Below are positions 40,431 through 48,391 of a DNA stretch of 64,000 nt, piece after piece (positions within the stretch are counted from its first letter, which is position 1; every line of letters starts with the position of its first letter). The notes beneath the pieces are model-generated. The model was given only the letters and a program-made list of their open reading frames with translations, ran no database searches and was not told where the DNA came from. The translations under genes were made by a program, and so were the position numbers. Source of the stretch: Methylobacterium sp. J-090 (GTDB taxonomy: Bacteria; Pseudomonadota; Alphaproteobacteria; Rhizobiales; Beijerinckiaceae); assembly GCF_022829345.1 (NCBI RefSeq), contig NZ_JAKSXV010000075.1, forward strand, positions 62,001 through 126,000. Direction: 5' to 3'.

Positions 40431-40453
40431 TATCAGAAACTTTTAAACTGATA
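40431..40453. promoter_or_regulatory. LysR-type operator between the tautomerase and LysR genes
   Basis: TATCAG-N11-CTGATA, a perfect inverted repeat with the T-N11-A pattern of LysR-family binding sites. It lies in an AT-rich patch 78 bases ahead of the tautomerase start and 25 bases ahead of the regulator start, the usual place for an autoregulated LysR site. Confidence 0.78.
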
Positions 40454-40477
40454 GTTTTACAAAACAGAACGATCGCG

Positions 40478-41410
40478 ATGTTGCCGACGAATCTCGACAT
40501 GGACGTTCTGCGGTCCTTCGTGACCGGGGTCGATCTCGGCGGGTTCGCCAAGGCGGCCACACGGCTCGGCCGCTCGCCATCGGCGGTCAGCCTGCAACTC
40601 CGCAAGCTGGAGGATCAGGTCGGAAGGCCGCTCTTCCGGAAACAGGGACGCGGCCTTACCCTGACCGAGGCCGGGGAAACGCTGCTCGGCTACGCCCGTC
40701 GGCTTCTCGATCTCAACGACACCGCCCTGGCGGCCCTGCGCGTGCCTGCTTTGTCCGGTGATGTCCGGGTCGGTCTACCGCAGGATTTCGCCGAGACGCA
40801 TTTCCCGACGGTCCTGGCCCGGTTCGCGCGCGCGCATCCGGGCGTCCGCATCGAAGCCCGGGTCGAAAGGAACGCCGAACTGCGTGCCGCCTTCGAGGCG
40901 GGGGATCTCGATCTCGTTCTCCTGTGGCGGGAGGACAACGGACTATCGCGAGGCGAAACGGTGATCGATCTGCCCATGGTCTGGGTCGGTCCGCATGACG
41001 GCTACAGGCATGAGCCCGGCCAAGCACTTCCTCTCGTGGCCTTCGATGCACCATGCCTGTTCCGGCGCGCCGCCCTCGCTGCCCTCGACGAGGGTGGCAT
41101 CCCGTGGCGAACGAGCTTCAGCAGCCCAAGCCTGACCGGGCTCTGGGCGGCCGTCGCGGCCGGGCTCGGCGTCACGGTGCGAACACCCCATGGCCTCCCG
41201 CCGGCACTCTCGCCGCTCGACCCGACGGCGGCGGGCTTGCCGAAGCTGCCCTGCCTGAGCCTGTCGCTGCTGAGCGCGGGATCGAGCAATCCGACCGCAG
41301 AGCACCTCACGACCGTTCTCAGGGAGTCCTTCGCGGGCGGGGCCATCCAACTGGAACGCGGCGATCTTACGGAAGACGGATCTGTGATCCAACGACCGCC
41401 ATCACTCTGA
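40478..41410 (+). CDS. LysR family transcriptional regulator
   Basis: A 310-residue regulator with an N-terminal winged helix (LRSFVTGVDLGGFAKAATRL, then SPSAVSLQLRKLEDQVGRPL) and a substrate-binding domain (about 90-300) that senses an unknown small molecule. ATG at 40478 (or 40499, MDVLRSF). Divergent from the tautomerase gene, which it probably controls, together with itself, through the site at 40431-40453. Confidence 0.95.
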   Translation: MLPTNLDMDVLRSFVTGVDLGGFAKAATRLGRSPSAVSLQLRKLEDQVGRPLFRKQGRGLTLTEAGETLLGYARRLLDLNDTALAALRVPALSGDVRVGLPQDFAETHFPTVLARFARAHPGVRIEARVERNAELRAAFEAGDLDLVLLWREDNGLSRGETVIDLPMVWVGPHDGYRHEPGQALPLVAFDAPCLFRRAALAALDEGGIPWRTSFSSPSLTGLWAAVAAGLGVTVRTPHGLPPALSPLDPTAAGLPKLPCLSLSLLSAGSSNPTAEHLTTVLRESFAGGAIQLERGDLTEDGSVIQRPPSL

Positions 41411-41470
41411 CGTCATCGCCGACCGGCATAGGGAGGGCTCGGCTTCCGATACCCGGCCGCCGATGCCGCC

Positions 41471-42166
41471 TCAGCCGCCCCGGCTCGTGCTCGCCAGCCC
41501 CGCCGTCCGGCAGATGTCCTTGGCGGGTTCGTTGAGGATGGTCTCGGCCGCCGGCACGTCGCGGTCGGCCTCGACCATGCGGGCCTGGATCGGCGAGACC
41601 GCCGGGGCGGCGGACGCGTAGGCCATGGCGGTGGTGGGAACGCTCGGGGCCGCGGGGGCACCCGGCTTGCGCTTCTCGTAGAACGCGTTGCCGCCGGCCA
41701 CCGCCACGTAGTGCATGTTGTCATAGGGGAAGCGCAGGCCGGCCGTGTGGAAGTGCATGGCCCGGCCGACCTTGGGGTGGCGCTGGCCGTCGAGCACCGC
41801 GTCGGTCACCTCGGCGACGCGCTGCAGGTCCTTGGCCTCCATGGATTTGGTCAGCACGCCCGGCGCAAATTGCCGGGGCTGGCCGACCACGGAGCAGATG
41901 CCGCTCCCCGGGGGCGCCGATTTCACGCGGTTCATCACCACCGTGCCGACGGCCAGCAGCCCGTCGCGGTCGCTGCGGTTCGATTCGAAGTACATGGCCC
42001 GCCCGAGGCAGTCGCGCTCCGCGTCCGTGGCGGCGACGGGCTGGGCCAGGGCGACGGAGCCCGTGGTCTGGCCGGGAATCAGGGTGGAATTGCAGGCACC
42101 GAGGGAGGGGACCGCCAGGATCAGACCGAGGAGAGAACCCGTTTTCGTCGCCCACGAACCCTGCAT
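41471..42166 (-). CDS. Cell wall hydrolase (SleB family), lipoprotein
   Basis: A 231-residue protein. N-terminal lipoprotein signal: MQGSWATKTGSLLGLILAVP then the lipobox LGAC (Cys25). The SleB (hydrolase_2) domain covers about residues 48-150, with AMYFESNRSDRDGLLAVG (the family Glu), TVVMNRVKS and FHTAGLRFPY. SleB-type enzymes cleave peptidoglycan. The C-terminal 70 residues are Ala/Pro-rich. ATG at 42166 gives the lipoprotein start. Confidence 0.9.
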   Translation of the reverse strand: MQGSWATKTGSLLGLILAVPSLGACNSTLIPGQTTGSVALAQPVAATDAERDCLGRAMYFESNRSDRDGLLAVGTVVMNRVKSAPPGSGICSVVGQPRQFAPGVLTKSMEAKDLQRVAEVTDAVLDGQRHPKVGRAMHFHTAGLRFPYDNMHYVAVAGGNAFYEKRKPGAPAAPSVPTTAMAYASAAPAVSPIQARMVEADRDVPAAETILNEPAKDICRTAGLASTSRGG

Positions 42167-42273
42167 GCCGTCTCGCTCCCTAGTGATGTGTTCGCCGGGG
42201 CGCGGGGCCGGGGGCGATGCGTGACGGTCAGGCTTGGCCGTCATTCGGGTCTTTTTCGGGCAGCGCCCGGAGG

Positions 42274-42720
42274 TCAGGCGGCTTTCGGCCGGGCTGCGTC
42301 GCACGTCGCCGGGGACTGTGCCGTATCGGCCTCACCCAGGACGGGCGCCGGGGGAAACTCGATGATGCGCAGGACCGCGGCGGCGGGCGCCTCCGGCTCG
42401 GACGGCGCAGCCTCGGGGACCGGGGCCTCGGGAACGGGTGCCGGGCGCGACTGGGCGAACAGGGCGGCACCCGCCTTGGACCCGGCGGCCTTGATCAGGG
42501 TGGCCTCGCCGCAGGTGCCGGCCATGCGGTGGCCGAGGTCGAGGAGGCGCTCGCGCTCGACGCAGTAGGCCGCCACCCGGGCGCGGGCGTATTCCGGCAT
42601 GCCGGCGATCAGGGCGTCGAGTTCGGCGCCCTGCGCCCGGTACAGGGTGGTGATGAGCTCGACGGGGATCGGGTACTTCGCCAGGGTCGGCGCGGTCGGC
42701 CGGAGGGGAGAGGCTGCCAT
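42274..42720 (-). CDS. Unrecognised cytoplasmic protein, 148 residues
   Basis: A helical N-terminal half (VELITTLYRAQGAELDALIA, and CVERERLLDLGHRMAGTCGE) and a low-complexity Ala/Pro/Glu-rich tail. No signal peptide or membrane segment, and no family is recognised. The ATG at 42720 or the GTG at 42735 could be the start. It follows the phosphatase gene on the same strand by about 57 bases and may be co-transcribed with it. Confidence 0.6.
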   Translation of the reverse strand: MAASPLRPTAPTLAKYPIPVELITTLYRAQGAELDALIAGMPEYARARVAAYCVERERLLDLGHRMAGTCGEATLIKAAGSKAGAALFAQSRPAPVPEAPVPEAAPSEPEAPAAAVLRIIEFPPAPVLGEADTAQSPATCDAARPKAA

Positions 42721-42777
42721 CGCGGGTCCAGTCACTGTGCGGAAGCACCAGTTCGGCCCGATTTGGTTAACGGAGGG

Positions 42778-43503
42778 TTACTCGCGCTTGATCAGCCGAT
42801 CGACCACGAGGTCCGACCAGAAGCCCGGGCGGAAGTCGCGCTTCAGGGCCTCGGGGTCGTAGACCGTCTCGACCCAGGTGAGGAAGTCGAGGCCACGCGC
42901 CTCGCCCTCTCGCAGGTACGCCGCGAAGAACGCGTCGAGGATGCCGGTCTTGGCGAAGCGGAAATGGCCGTAGCGGGCCGAGAGCTGGCCCATGGCCTCC
43001 GCGACGGGCCGGCCTTCGTGCAGGATGAGGTAGAGCACCGCGCCCATGCCGGCCCGGTCCGCGCCCGACTTGCAGTGCATCATCGCCGGATACTCGACGC
43101 CCGCGAAGAAGTCCTTCGCGGCCAGGATCGTCTCGCGGGACGGGGCCTCGCGCGAGCGCAGGACGAATTCCACCAGGGTCAGGCCCTGGCGCGCGCAGGC
43201 CTCGCGCTGGAGCGGCCACGAGCCGTGCTCGCGCCCGCCCCGGAGCGAGATCACCGTGCGGACGCCCTGGCGCTTGAACCAGGCGAGCTGGTGCGGCGTC
43301 GGCTGGGCCGAGCGCCACAGCTTGCCCTGGCCGACCCGGTGGCGGTTGAGATAGGCGAGGCGAAACACGCCGTGATCGACCAGCAGCATGTTGGCCCAGG
43401 CCTTCGCCCGCGAGACCGGGCCGGCGATGGGCCGCTCGAACCGGGCGATGCGGGCCATGCGCCGCGCGTAGCGGGTCTCTGGCTTGAGGAAGCGCTTGAA
43501 CAC
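42778..43503 (-). CDS. Protein tyrosine/dual-specificity phosphatase
   Basis: A 241-residue protein. The phosphatase signature HCKSGADRAG (HCxxGxxR) is present with Cys as nucleophile, preceded by YPAMMH; the general acid region is before it. RSAQPTPHQLAWFKRQGVRT is the usual lead helix. The N-terminal about 45 residues are basic and helical. Likely cytoplasmic; the substrate, protein or lipid phosphate, is unknown. Start is GTG at 43503; no ATG precedes the conserved part closely. Confidence 0.88.
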   Translation of the reverse strand: MFKRFLKPETRYARRMARIARFERPIAGPVSRAKAWANMLLVDHGVFRLAYLNRHRVGQGKLWRSAQPTPHQLAWFKRQGVRTVISLRGGREHGSWPLQREACARQGLTLVEFVLRSREAPSRETILAAKDFFAGVEYPAMMHCKSGADRAGMGAVLYLILHEGRPVAEAMGQLSARYGHFRFAKTGILDAFFAAYLREGEARGLDFLTWVETVYDPEALKRDFRPGFWSDLVVDRLIKRE

Positions 43504-43673
43504 GGAGCGGGGAACGTCGCGGCTGTCTCGGGGGGAGTCCCCAGCCTCTAACAGGCGCTCACCGGCCGGGCAAACCGAGGCGCGCGATCCGGCATCGCCC
43601 TTGCCTTGTCTTCGCCCGGATCGTCATCTTCGATACCGTCGTCGGAGCGATGCCATCGAGCGCGGGGACCGTC

Positions 43674-44180
43674 ATGAGCACGAGCACCACCAGTATCCGC
43701 CGCGCCCGCCCCACCGATGCCGACCGCCTGTCGGACGTGTTCGACGAGACCTGGCGCGCGGCGTATCGGGGGCTCATCCCGGGCGTCTCCCTGGAACGGA
43801 TGATCGCCCGGCGCAGCGCGCAATGGTGGCTCGGCGCCGCTCAGCGCCGGCGCCCCCTCGTGGTGGTGGAGACGGGCGAGGGCGTGGTGGGCTACGCGGT
43901 CTACGGACCGGCCCGGAGCCGCAGCCTCGGCACCGAGGGCGAGATCGACGAACTCTACATCCGGCCGGAGTACCAGGGCCTCGGCCTCGGCCGCCGCCTG
44001 TTCCGCGCCGTCCGCAACGACATGCACGACCACGGCCTCCACACGGTCGGGGTCTGGGCGCTCGAGGGCAACGACCGGGCGGAGACGTTCTACCTGGGGC
44101 TCGGCGCCACCGTCGCCGGGCGGGGCAGCGACAGCATCGCCGGCTCGGTGCTGCCCAAGGTCGGCTATCGCTTCGACTGA
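43674..44180 (+). CDS. GNAT N-acetyltransferase
   Basis: A 168-residue acetyltransferase with RRARPTDADRLSDVFDETWR at the start and the acetyl-CoA loop IRPEYQGLGLGRRLFRAV. It resembles proteins acting on amino acids or amines, but the acceptor is unknown. ATG at 43674 is preferred; an ATG at 43650 is in frame and possible. Divergent from the phosphatase gene. Confidence 0.87.
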   Translation: MSTSTTSIRRARPTDADRLSDVFDETWRAAYRGLIPGVSLERMIARRSAQWWLGAAQRRRPLVVVETGEGVVGYAVYGPARSRSLGTEGEIDELYIRPEYQGLGLGRRLFRAVRNDMHDHGLHTVGVWALEGNDRAETFYLGLGATVAGRGSDSIAGSVLPKVGYRFD

Positions 44181-44249
44181 CGCCGCCTCGCCAAACCGCG
44201 ACGGCCTCCCCACCTGAGGTCCGGGCCGTTCCGGCCGGAGGGAGAGCCG

Positions 44250-44573
44250 ATGGACGCCACCGGGCACGAGACCGTCACCGCGCGGGACTGGGACGACCGC
44301 GTCGCGCGGCTCACGGAGAAACTGCCGGCGCGCCTGGCCCGCGCCCTCGACTGGCTGCGCGAGCCCTCGCGGCGGATCATCCGGATCGTCGCCGCGCTGC
44401 TGTTCATCTTCGGCGGGGTGTTCTCGATCCTGCCCGTGCTCGGCCTGTGGATGCTGCCCGTGGGCCTCGCCCTCCTCAGCGAGGACGTGCCCGGCCTCAA
44501 GGTGCCCCTGGAGCGGAGCGCACGCTGGATCGGGGCGACCTGGGCCCGCGTGACGGCATCCTTCAAGAGATAG
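44250..44573 (+). CDS. Small membrane protein, PGPGW-like
   Basis: A 107-residue protein with one hydrophobic hairpin or double-spanning region, residues about 45-75 (IIRIVAALLFIFGGVFSILP then LGLWMLPVGLALLS), and basic amphipathic ends. It resembles small PGPGW-type membrane proteins, but the PGPGW motif itself is not clear (PVLGLW here), so the family is tentative. A strong Shine-Dalgarno (GGAGGGAGAG) precedes the ATG at 44250. It follows the GNAT gene by 69 bases. Confidence 0.65.
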   Translation: MDATGHETVTARDWDDRVARLTEKLPARLARALDWLREPSRRIIRIVAALLFIFGGVFSILPVLGLWMLPVGLALLSEDVPGLKVPLERSARWIGATWARVTASFKR

Positions 44574-44712
44574 ACGTCCTCCGCGCGGACGCGTGATAAT
44601 CCCCGCCAAACGTAGCCGGGCAAGGGAGCCGGCGATTTCCTTGGTGACGCAACGGCCCTAAGACACGCCGGGAGAGGCCCTGGCGGCCCGGAAAACGCGG
44701 GAGAAACAGCTC

Positions 44713-45252
44713 ATGATCATCGACAACGTCTCGATCGGAAAGAACGCGCCCGACGACGTGAACGTCATCATCGAGGTTCCCATCGGCGGCGACCCGATCA
44801 AGTACGAGATGGACAAGGAATCCGGTGCCCTCGTGGTCGACCGGTTCCTCTACACGGCGATGCATTACCCGGGCAATTACGGCTTCATCCCGCACACCCT
44901 CTCGGGCGACGGCGACCCGTGCGACGTGCTCGTCGCCAACACCCGCGCCATCGCGCCGGGCGCCGTCATGAGCGTGCGCCCCGTCGGCGTGCTGGTGATG
45001 GAGGACAATGCCGGCGAGGACGAGAAGATCATCGCCGTGCCGTCGCGCCACCTCACCATGCGGTACGACCGCGTCGAGAACTACACCGACCTGCCCGACA
45101 TCACGATCCACCAGATCCAGCACTTCTTCGAGCACTACAAGGATCTGGAGCCGGGCAAGTGGGTCAAGATCGTGCGCTGGGGCGACAAGGCCGAGGCCCA
45201 CCGCCTCATCCTCGAGGGCGTCGAGCGCGCCAAAGCTAACAAGGCGAAGTAA
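44713..45252 (+). CDS. ppa: Inorganic pyrophosphatase (family I)
   Basis: A 179-residue soluble enzyme hydrolysing pyrophosphate. The metal site [13 protein letters not shown] and the segment [15 protein letters not shown] are diagnostic. Length is standard for bacterial family I. It stands alone on the plus strand and converges with the UbiH-type gene, the two stops being separated by a hairpin. Confidence 0.98.
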   Translation: MIIDNVSIGKNAPDDVNVIIEVPIGGDPIKYEMDKESGALVVDRFLYTAMHYPGNYGFIPHTLSGDGDPCDVLVANTRAIAPGAVMSVRPVGVLVMEDNAGEDEKIIAVPSRHLTMRYDRVENYTDLPDITIHQIQHFFEHYKDLEPGKWVKIVRWGDKAEAHRLILEGVERAKANKAK

Positions 45253-45262
45253 GCCCGAAGCG

Positions 45263-45292
45263 GCGCGGGCGGCCTACAGGGCCTGCCCGCGC
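45263..45292. terminator. Bidirectional hairpin between ppa and the hydroxylase gene
   Basis: GCGCGGGC (45263-45270) pairs with GCCCGCGC (45285-45292), and an inner GGCC pair closes the loop. It overlaps the hydroxylase stop at 45274-45276. No T-run is seen. Confidence 0.55.
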
Positions 45293-46608
45293 AACAACCT
45301 CGGCAGGGTGCCGCGCGCCGCGGCGGCCTGCCCGATGAACAGGCGCTTGAGGCCGGGCAGGCGGTCGACGAGGCCGAGGCCGAGGTCGCGCGCGAGGCGC
45401 ACCGGCAGGGCGTCCGTGGAGAACAGGCGGTTGAGCCCGTCCGTCATCGCCCCCATGGCGAGGGTCTCGAACCGGCGGTCGCGCTCGTAGGCCTGCAGCA
45501 CATCGGGCGCTCCCGGATCGAGGCCGAGGCGCAGGGCGTCGGTGACCGCCTGCGCCAGGGACGCCGCGCCCGCGAGCCCGAGGTTCAGCCCCTGGCCGGC
45601 GATGGGGTGGATGACGTGGGCGGCGTCGCCCAGCAGCGCCATCCTGTCGGCGCGGAACCGGCGGGCGATGCCGAAGGCGAGGGGGTGCGCGCTCGGGCCG
45701 GCCTCCAGCACGAGGCGGCCGAGGCCGTGGCCGAACCGGCGCTCGATCTCCGCCAGGGTCTCGTCGGGGCCGCCGCCGAGGAGGGCGGGGACATCCGCCG
45801 CCCGCTCGGTCCAGACGATGGACGAGCGGTGCGAAGGTTTCCCGTCTTCGCGTTCGCCGCCATCGACGAGGGGCAGGATGGCGAAGGGACCGCTCGGCAG
45901 GAAATGCTCCCAGGCGCGGCCCGCATGCGGGCGCTCGTGCCCGATGGTCGCGACGATGCCCGATTGCGGATACGACCAGCCGACCCAGCCGATGCCGGCC
46001 CCCTCGCGCAGGCGCGAGCGCGCCCCGTCCGCCGCCACGAGGAGGGTCGCGGATTCGGTCCGTCCGTCCGTGCGCTGGAGTTCGATGGCCTCGGGCCCCG
46101 GATCGGCCGCCGCGATCCCGACGGCATCGAGGACCACGCCCGCCTTCGCGCAGGCCGCCAGCAGCGCTTCGACCAGGGGCTCGGCCTCGACCATGTGGGC
46201 GAAGGGCTCGCCGGCCTGCGCGTCCTGTGCCGAAGGCTCTTGCGCGGAAGGCTCTTGCGCGGAAGGTTCTTGCGCGGAAGGTTCTTGCGCAAAGGTGAGG
46301 AAGACCGGGCGGACGGGGTCGGCGAGCCGGCTGTCGCTCACCACCATGTCGCGGATCGGCTCGGCCGCCACGGAAACCGTCTCCCAGATCCCGAGGCGCT
46401 CGAACATCCGCCGCCCGCCCGCCGCCACGGCGAAGGCCCGGCCGCGGTGACGCGACGCGCCGGAGGCCAGACCCGGATCGCAGACGGTGACGGCCAGGGC
46501 CGGGCCGTGGGCCTGCTTCAGGGCGAGCGCCAGGCTCAAGCCCGGAATCCCGGCCCCGGCCACCACCACCCTGCGCTGCCCCGATCCGCCCATCGCGCGT
46601 CCCCCCAT
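45274..46608 (-). CDS. FAD-dependent UbiH/VisC-type hydroxylase
   Basis: A 444-residue flavoprotein monooxygenase of the ubiquinone pathway family. GxGxxG in VVVAGAGIPGLSLALAL, the DG motif in VAADGARSRLREGAGI and the flavin motif LGDAAHVIHPIAGQGLNLGL are all present. Which ring position it hydroxylates (UbiH, UbiF, UbiI) cannot be told by eye. At about residues 105-130 an insertion with four AQEPS units interrupts the usual fold and is encoded by a 15-bp tandem repeat. Start is ATG at 46608 (or 46593); the ATG at 46692 adds non-conserved sequence. Confidence 0.87.
   Translation of the reverse strand: MGGRAMGGSGQRRVVVAGAGIPGLSLALALKQAHGPALAVTVCDPGLASGASRHRGRAFAVAAGGRRMFERLGIWETVSVAAEPIRDMVVSDSRLADPVRPVFLTFAQEPSAQEPSAQEPSAQEPSAQDAQAGEPFAHMVEAEPLVEALLAACAKAGVVLDAVGIAAADPGPEAIELQRTDGRTESATLLVAADGARSRLREGAGIGWVGWSYPQSGIVATIGHERPHAGRAWEHFLPSGPFAILPLVDGGEREDGKPSHRSSIVWTERAADVPALLGGGPDETLAEIERRFGHGLGRLVLEAGPSAHPLAFGIARRFRADRMALLGDAAHVIHPIAGQGLNLGLAGAASLAQAVTDALRLGLDPGAPDVLQAYERDRRFETLAMGAMTDGLNRLFSTDALPVRLARDLGLGLVDRLPGLKRLFIGQAAAARGTLPRLLRGQAL
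46232..46291. repeat. Four in-frame copies of a 15-bp repeat inside the hydroxylase gene
   Basis: GAAGGYTCTTGCGCR occurs four times without a gap at 46232-46246, 46247-46261, 46262-46276 and 46277-46291. On the coding (minus) strand it encodes repeats of AQEPS. Because the unit is 15 bp, gain or loss of copies keeps the frame. Confidence 0.93.
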
Positions 46609-46754
46609 CGAACTCGCCCGGAGTGCCACTCCCCGGACCTCAGGGCAACGCGCGGGCGTCGCCCGCGGCAGCGGCATCGTCGCCGGCCGCATGGATCACG
46701 GCACCCAGGCTTGCTATGGCGGCCCGATCGTCCGTCTGACCACCGAGGGCACCC

Positions 46755-47633
46755 ATGGCCGGCATCGTCGCCGAACTCCTCGACATCCTCGATCTCGCGC
46801 CCTTGGGGGCGGACCGGTTCCGGGGCGAGAGCCTGCAGACCGGCTGGTTCCGGGTGTTCGGCGGACAGGTGGTGGCGCAGGCCCTGGTGGCGGCCTCGCG
46901 CACGGTGCCGGAGACGCGTCCGCCCCACTCCCTGCACGCCTACTTCCTGCTGGGCGGCGATCCCAAGGCGCCCATCGACTACGCCGTCGAGCGCATCCGC
47001 GACGGGCGCAGCTTCGCCACCCGCCGGGTGGTGGCGACCCAGCACGACCGGGCGATCTTCGCCATGTCGGTCTCCTACCACGATGCGGAAGCGGGGGCGG
47101 TCCATCAGGCGACGATGCCGGACGTGCCGCCCCCCGAGGCGGTGGCCGAGGCCCCCGCCGCCGCCGCGCAGGCGGCCCGGGACGGCGCGGTGATCCCGGC
47201 GCCGATCCTGTCCTACTTCGGGCGCAAGCGTCCCATCGAGCTGCGGCCCGTGGAGATCGAGCGCTACCTGCGCCGCGCGCCGCGCGATCCGCGCTTCCAT
47301 GTCTGGATGCGCGCCGTCGACCGTCTCCCCGACAATCCTGCGATCCACCGCGCGGTGCTCGCCTACGCCTCCGACATGACGCTGCTGGACGCCACCCTGA
47401 TTCCGCACGGGCAGACGGTGTTCGACGGCGAGATCCAGTCGGCGAGCCTCGACCACGCCCTGTGGCTGCACCGTCCGTTCCGGGCCGACGACTGGCTGCT
47501 CTACGCCCAGGACAGCCCGAGCGCCGAGGGTGCGCGGGGCTTCGCCCGGGGCCAGATCTTTTCGCGGGACGGCACCCTGGTGGCCTCCGTCGCCCAGGAG
47601 GGCATGATCCGGCCACGTCGTCCGGAGGCCTGA
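46755..47633 (+). CDS. tesB: Acyl-CoA thioesterase II
   Basis: A 292-residue double-hotdog thioesterase that hydrolyses acyl-CoA to free acid and CoA. Seen: RVFGGQVVAQALVAASRTVP, HAYFLLGGDPKAPIDYAVER, the second hotdog FDGEIQSASLDHALWLHRPF and LLYAQDSPSAEGARGFARGQ. Length and layout match TesB. Monocistronic, ATG at 46755. Confidence 0.95.
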   Translation: MAGIVAELLDILDLAPLGADRFRGESLQTGWFRVFGGQVVAQALVAASRTVPETRPPHSLHAYFLLGGDPKAPIDYAVERIRDGRSFATRRVVATQHDRAIFAMSVSYHDAEAGAVHQATMPDVPPPEAVAEAPAAAAQAARDGAVIPAPILSYFGRKRPIELRPVEIERYLRRAPRDPRFHVWMRAVDRLPDNPAIHRAVLAYASDMTLLDATLIPHGQTVFDGEIQSASLDHALWLHRPFRADDWLLYAQDSPSAEGARGFARGQIFSRDGTLVASVAQEGMIRPRRPEA

Positions 47634-47670
47634 ACGTTCGGTCCGCCGATGCGGCGCGTCGACCCCACAT

Positions 47671-47689
47671 TTGCCGGTTTTTACGGCAA
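47671..47689. repeat. Inverted repeat upstream of glnK
   Basis: TTGCCG-N7-CGGCAA, a perfect 6-bp inverted repeat with a T-rich centre, 37 bases after the tesB stop. It may be the tesB terminator or a protein-binding site ahead of the glnK promoter. Confidence 0.5.
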
Positions 47690-47791
47690 CATGCCTTCTG
47701 AGATTGCAAACTTGGCTGGAATCACGCCTGCATCGGCGGCAGCGTTCGGACAGTTTCTGGGCAGATACGGCCATGGGGAAAAAGTTCCCTT

Positions 47792-47806
47792 TGGCATAGT
47801 CCTTGA
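47792..47806 (+). promoter_or_regulatory. Sigma-54 promoter of glnK-amtB
   Basis: TGGCATAGTCCTTGA matches the -24/-12 consensus (TGGCAC-N5-TTGC) with the invariant GG and a TTG at the right spacing; only the last C differs. It lies about 117 bases upstream of glnK. A weaker second candidate is at 47716-47732. RpoN control of glnK-amtB with NtrC is established in related bacteria; I could not find a convincing NtrC pair. Confidence 0.8.
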
Positions 47807-47922
47807 ATGAGGCGGTCGAGCGTCAGGGTCATTCCGATCCGCGCGGAATCAACCGGACCAGCCGGGTCGCGACGCACAAGCGCGCCGGCCGGGTGACCAC
47901 TCGGGACAAGGGGGCGCCGCCC

Positions 47923-48261
47923 ATGAAAATCGTGATGGCTATCATCAAGCCGTTCAAACTGGAGGAGGTCCGGGACGCCCTGACCGGCATCGGCGTGCAC
48001 GGGCTCACCGTCACCGAGGTGAAGGGCTACGGCCGCCAGAAGGGCCATACCGAGATCTACCGCGGCGCCGAGTACGCCGTGAGCTTCCTGCCCAAGCTGA
48101 AGATCGAGGTGGCGGTGGCCGCCGATCTCACCGGCAGCGTCATCGATGCCATCGCGGCCGCCGCCCGCACGGGCCAGATCGGCGACGGCAAGATCTTCGT
48201 GCTGCCCCTCGAGAAAGCGGTGCGCATCCGCACCGGCGAGACCGACATCGACGCCCTCTGA
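47923..48261 (+). CDS. glnK: PII nitrogen regulatory protein
   Basis: A 112-residue trimeric signal protein that reports nitrogen and energy status. The start MKIVMAIIKPFKLEEVRDAL and the T-loop GRQKGHTEIYRGAEY with Tyr51, the uridylylation site, are intact; C-loop IRTGETDIDAL ends the protein. It precedes amtB by 130 bases, the usual glnK-amtB pair, whose product blocks AmtB. ATG at 47923; the longer frame is spurious. Confidence 0.97.
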   Translation: MKIVMAIIKPFKLEEVRDALTGIGVHGLTVTEVKGYGRQKGHTEIYRGAEYAVSFLPKLKIEVAVAADLTGSVIDAIAAAARTGQIGDGKIFVLPLEKAVRIRTGETDIDAL

Positions 48262-48391
48262 GGGCCGGAAGCTTCCACCGCGCGCCCGTTTCGACGGGCC
48301 TGGGGAGAGTCGGGCCACCGGCCCCCGCCCTTCTGCCCGCCCTTCTGATTGTCCCCTTCAGCATCGCACAGCGACCGGGAGTCCTGTTTCC

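Noticed and set aside
42767-42781. Second CtrA-like site (TTAA-N7-TTAC) at the phosphatase stop
   Set aside because: One mismatch, and placed at the end of a gene; too weak to report.
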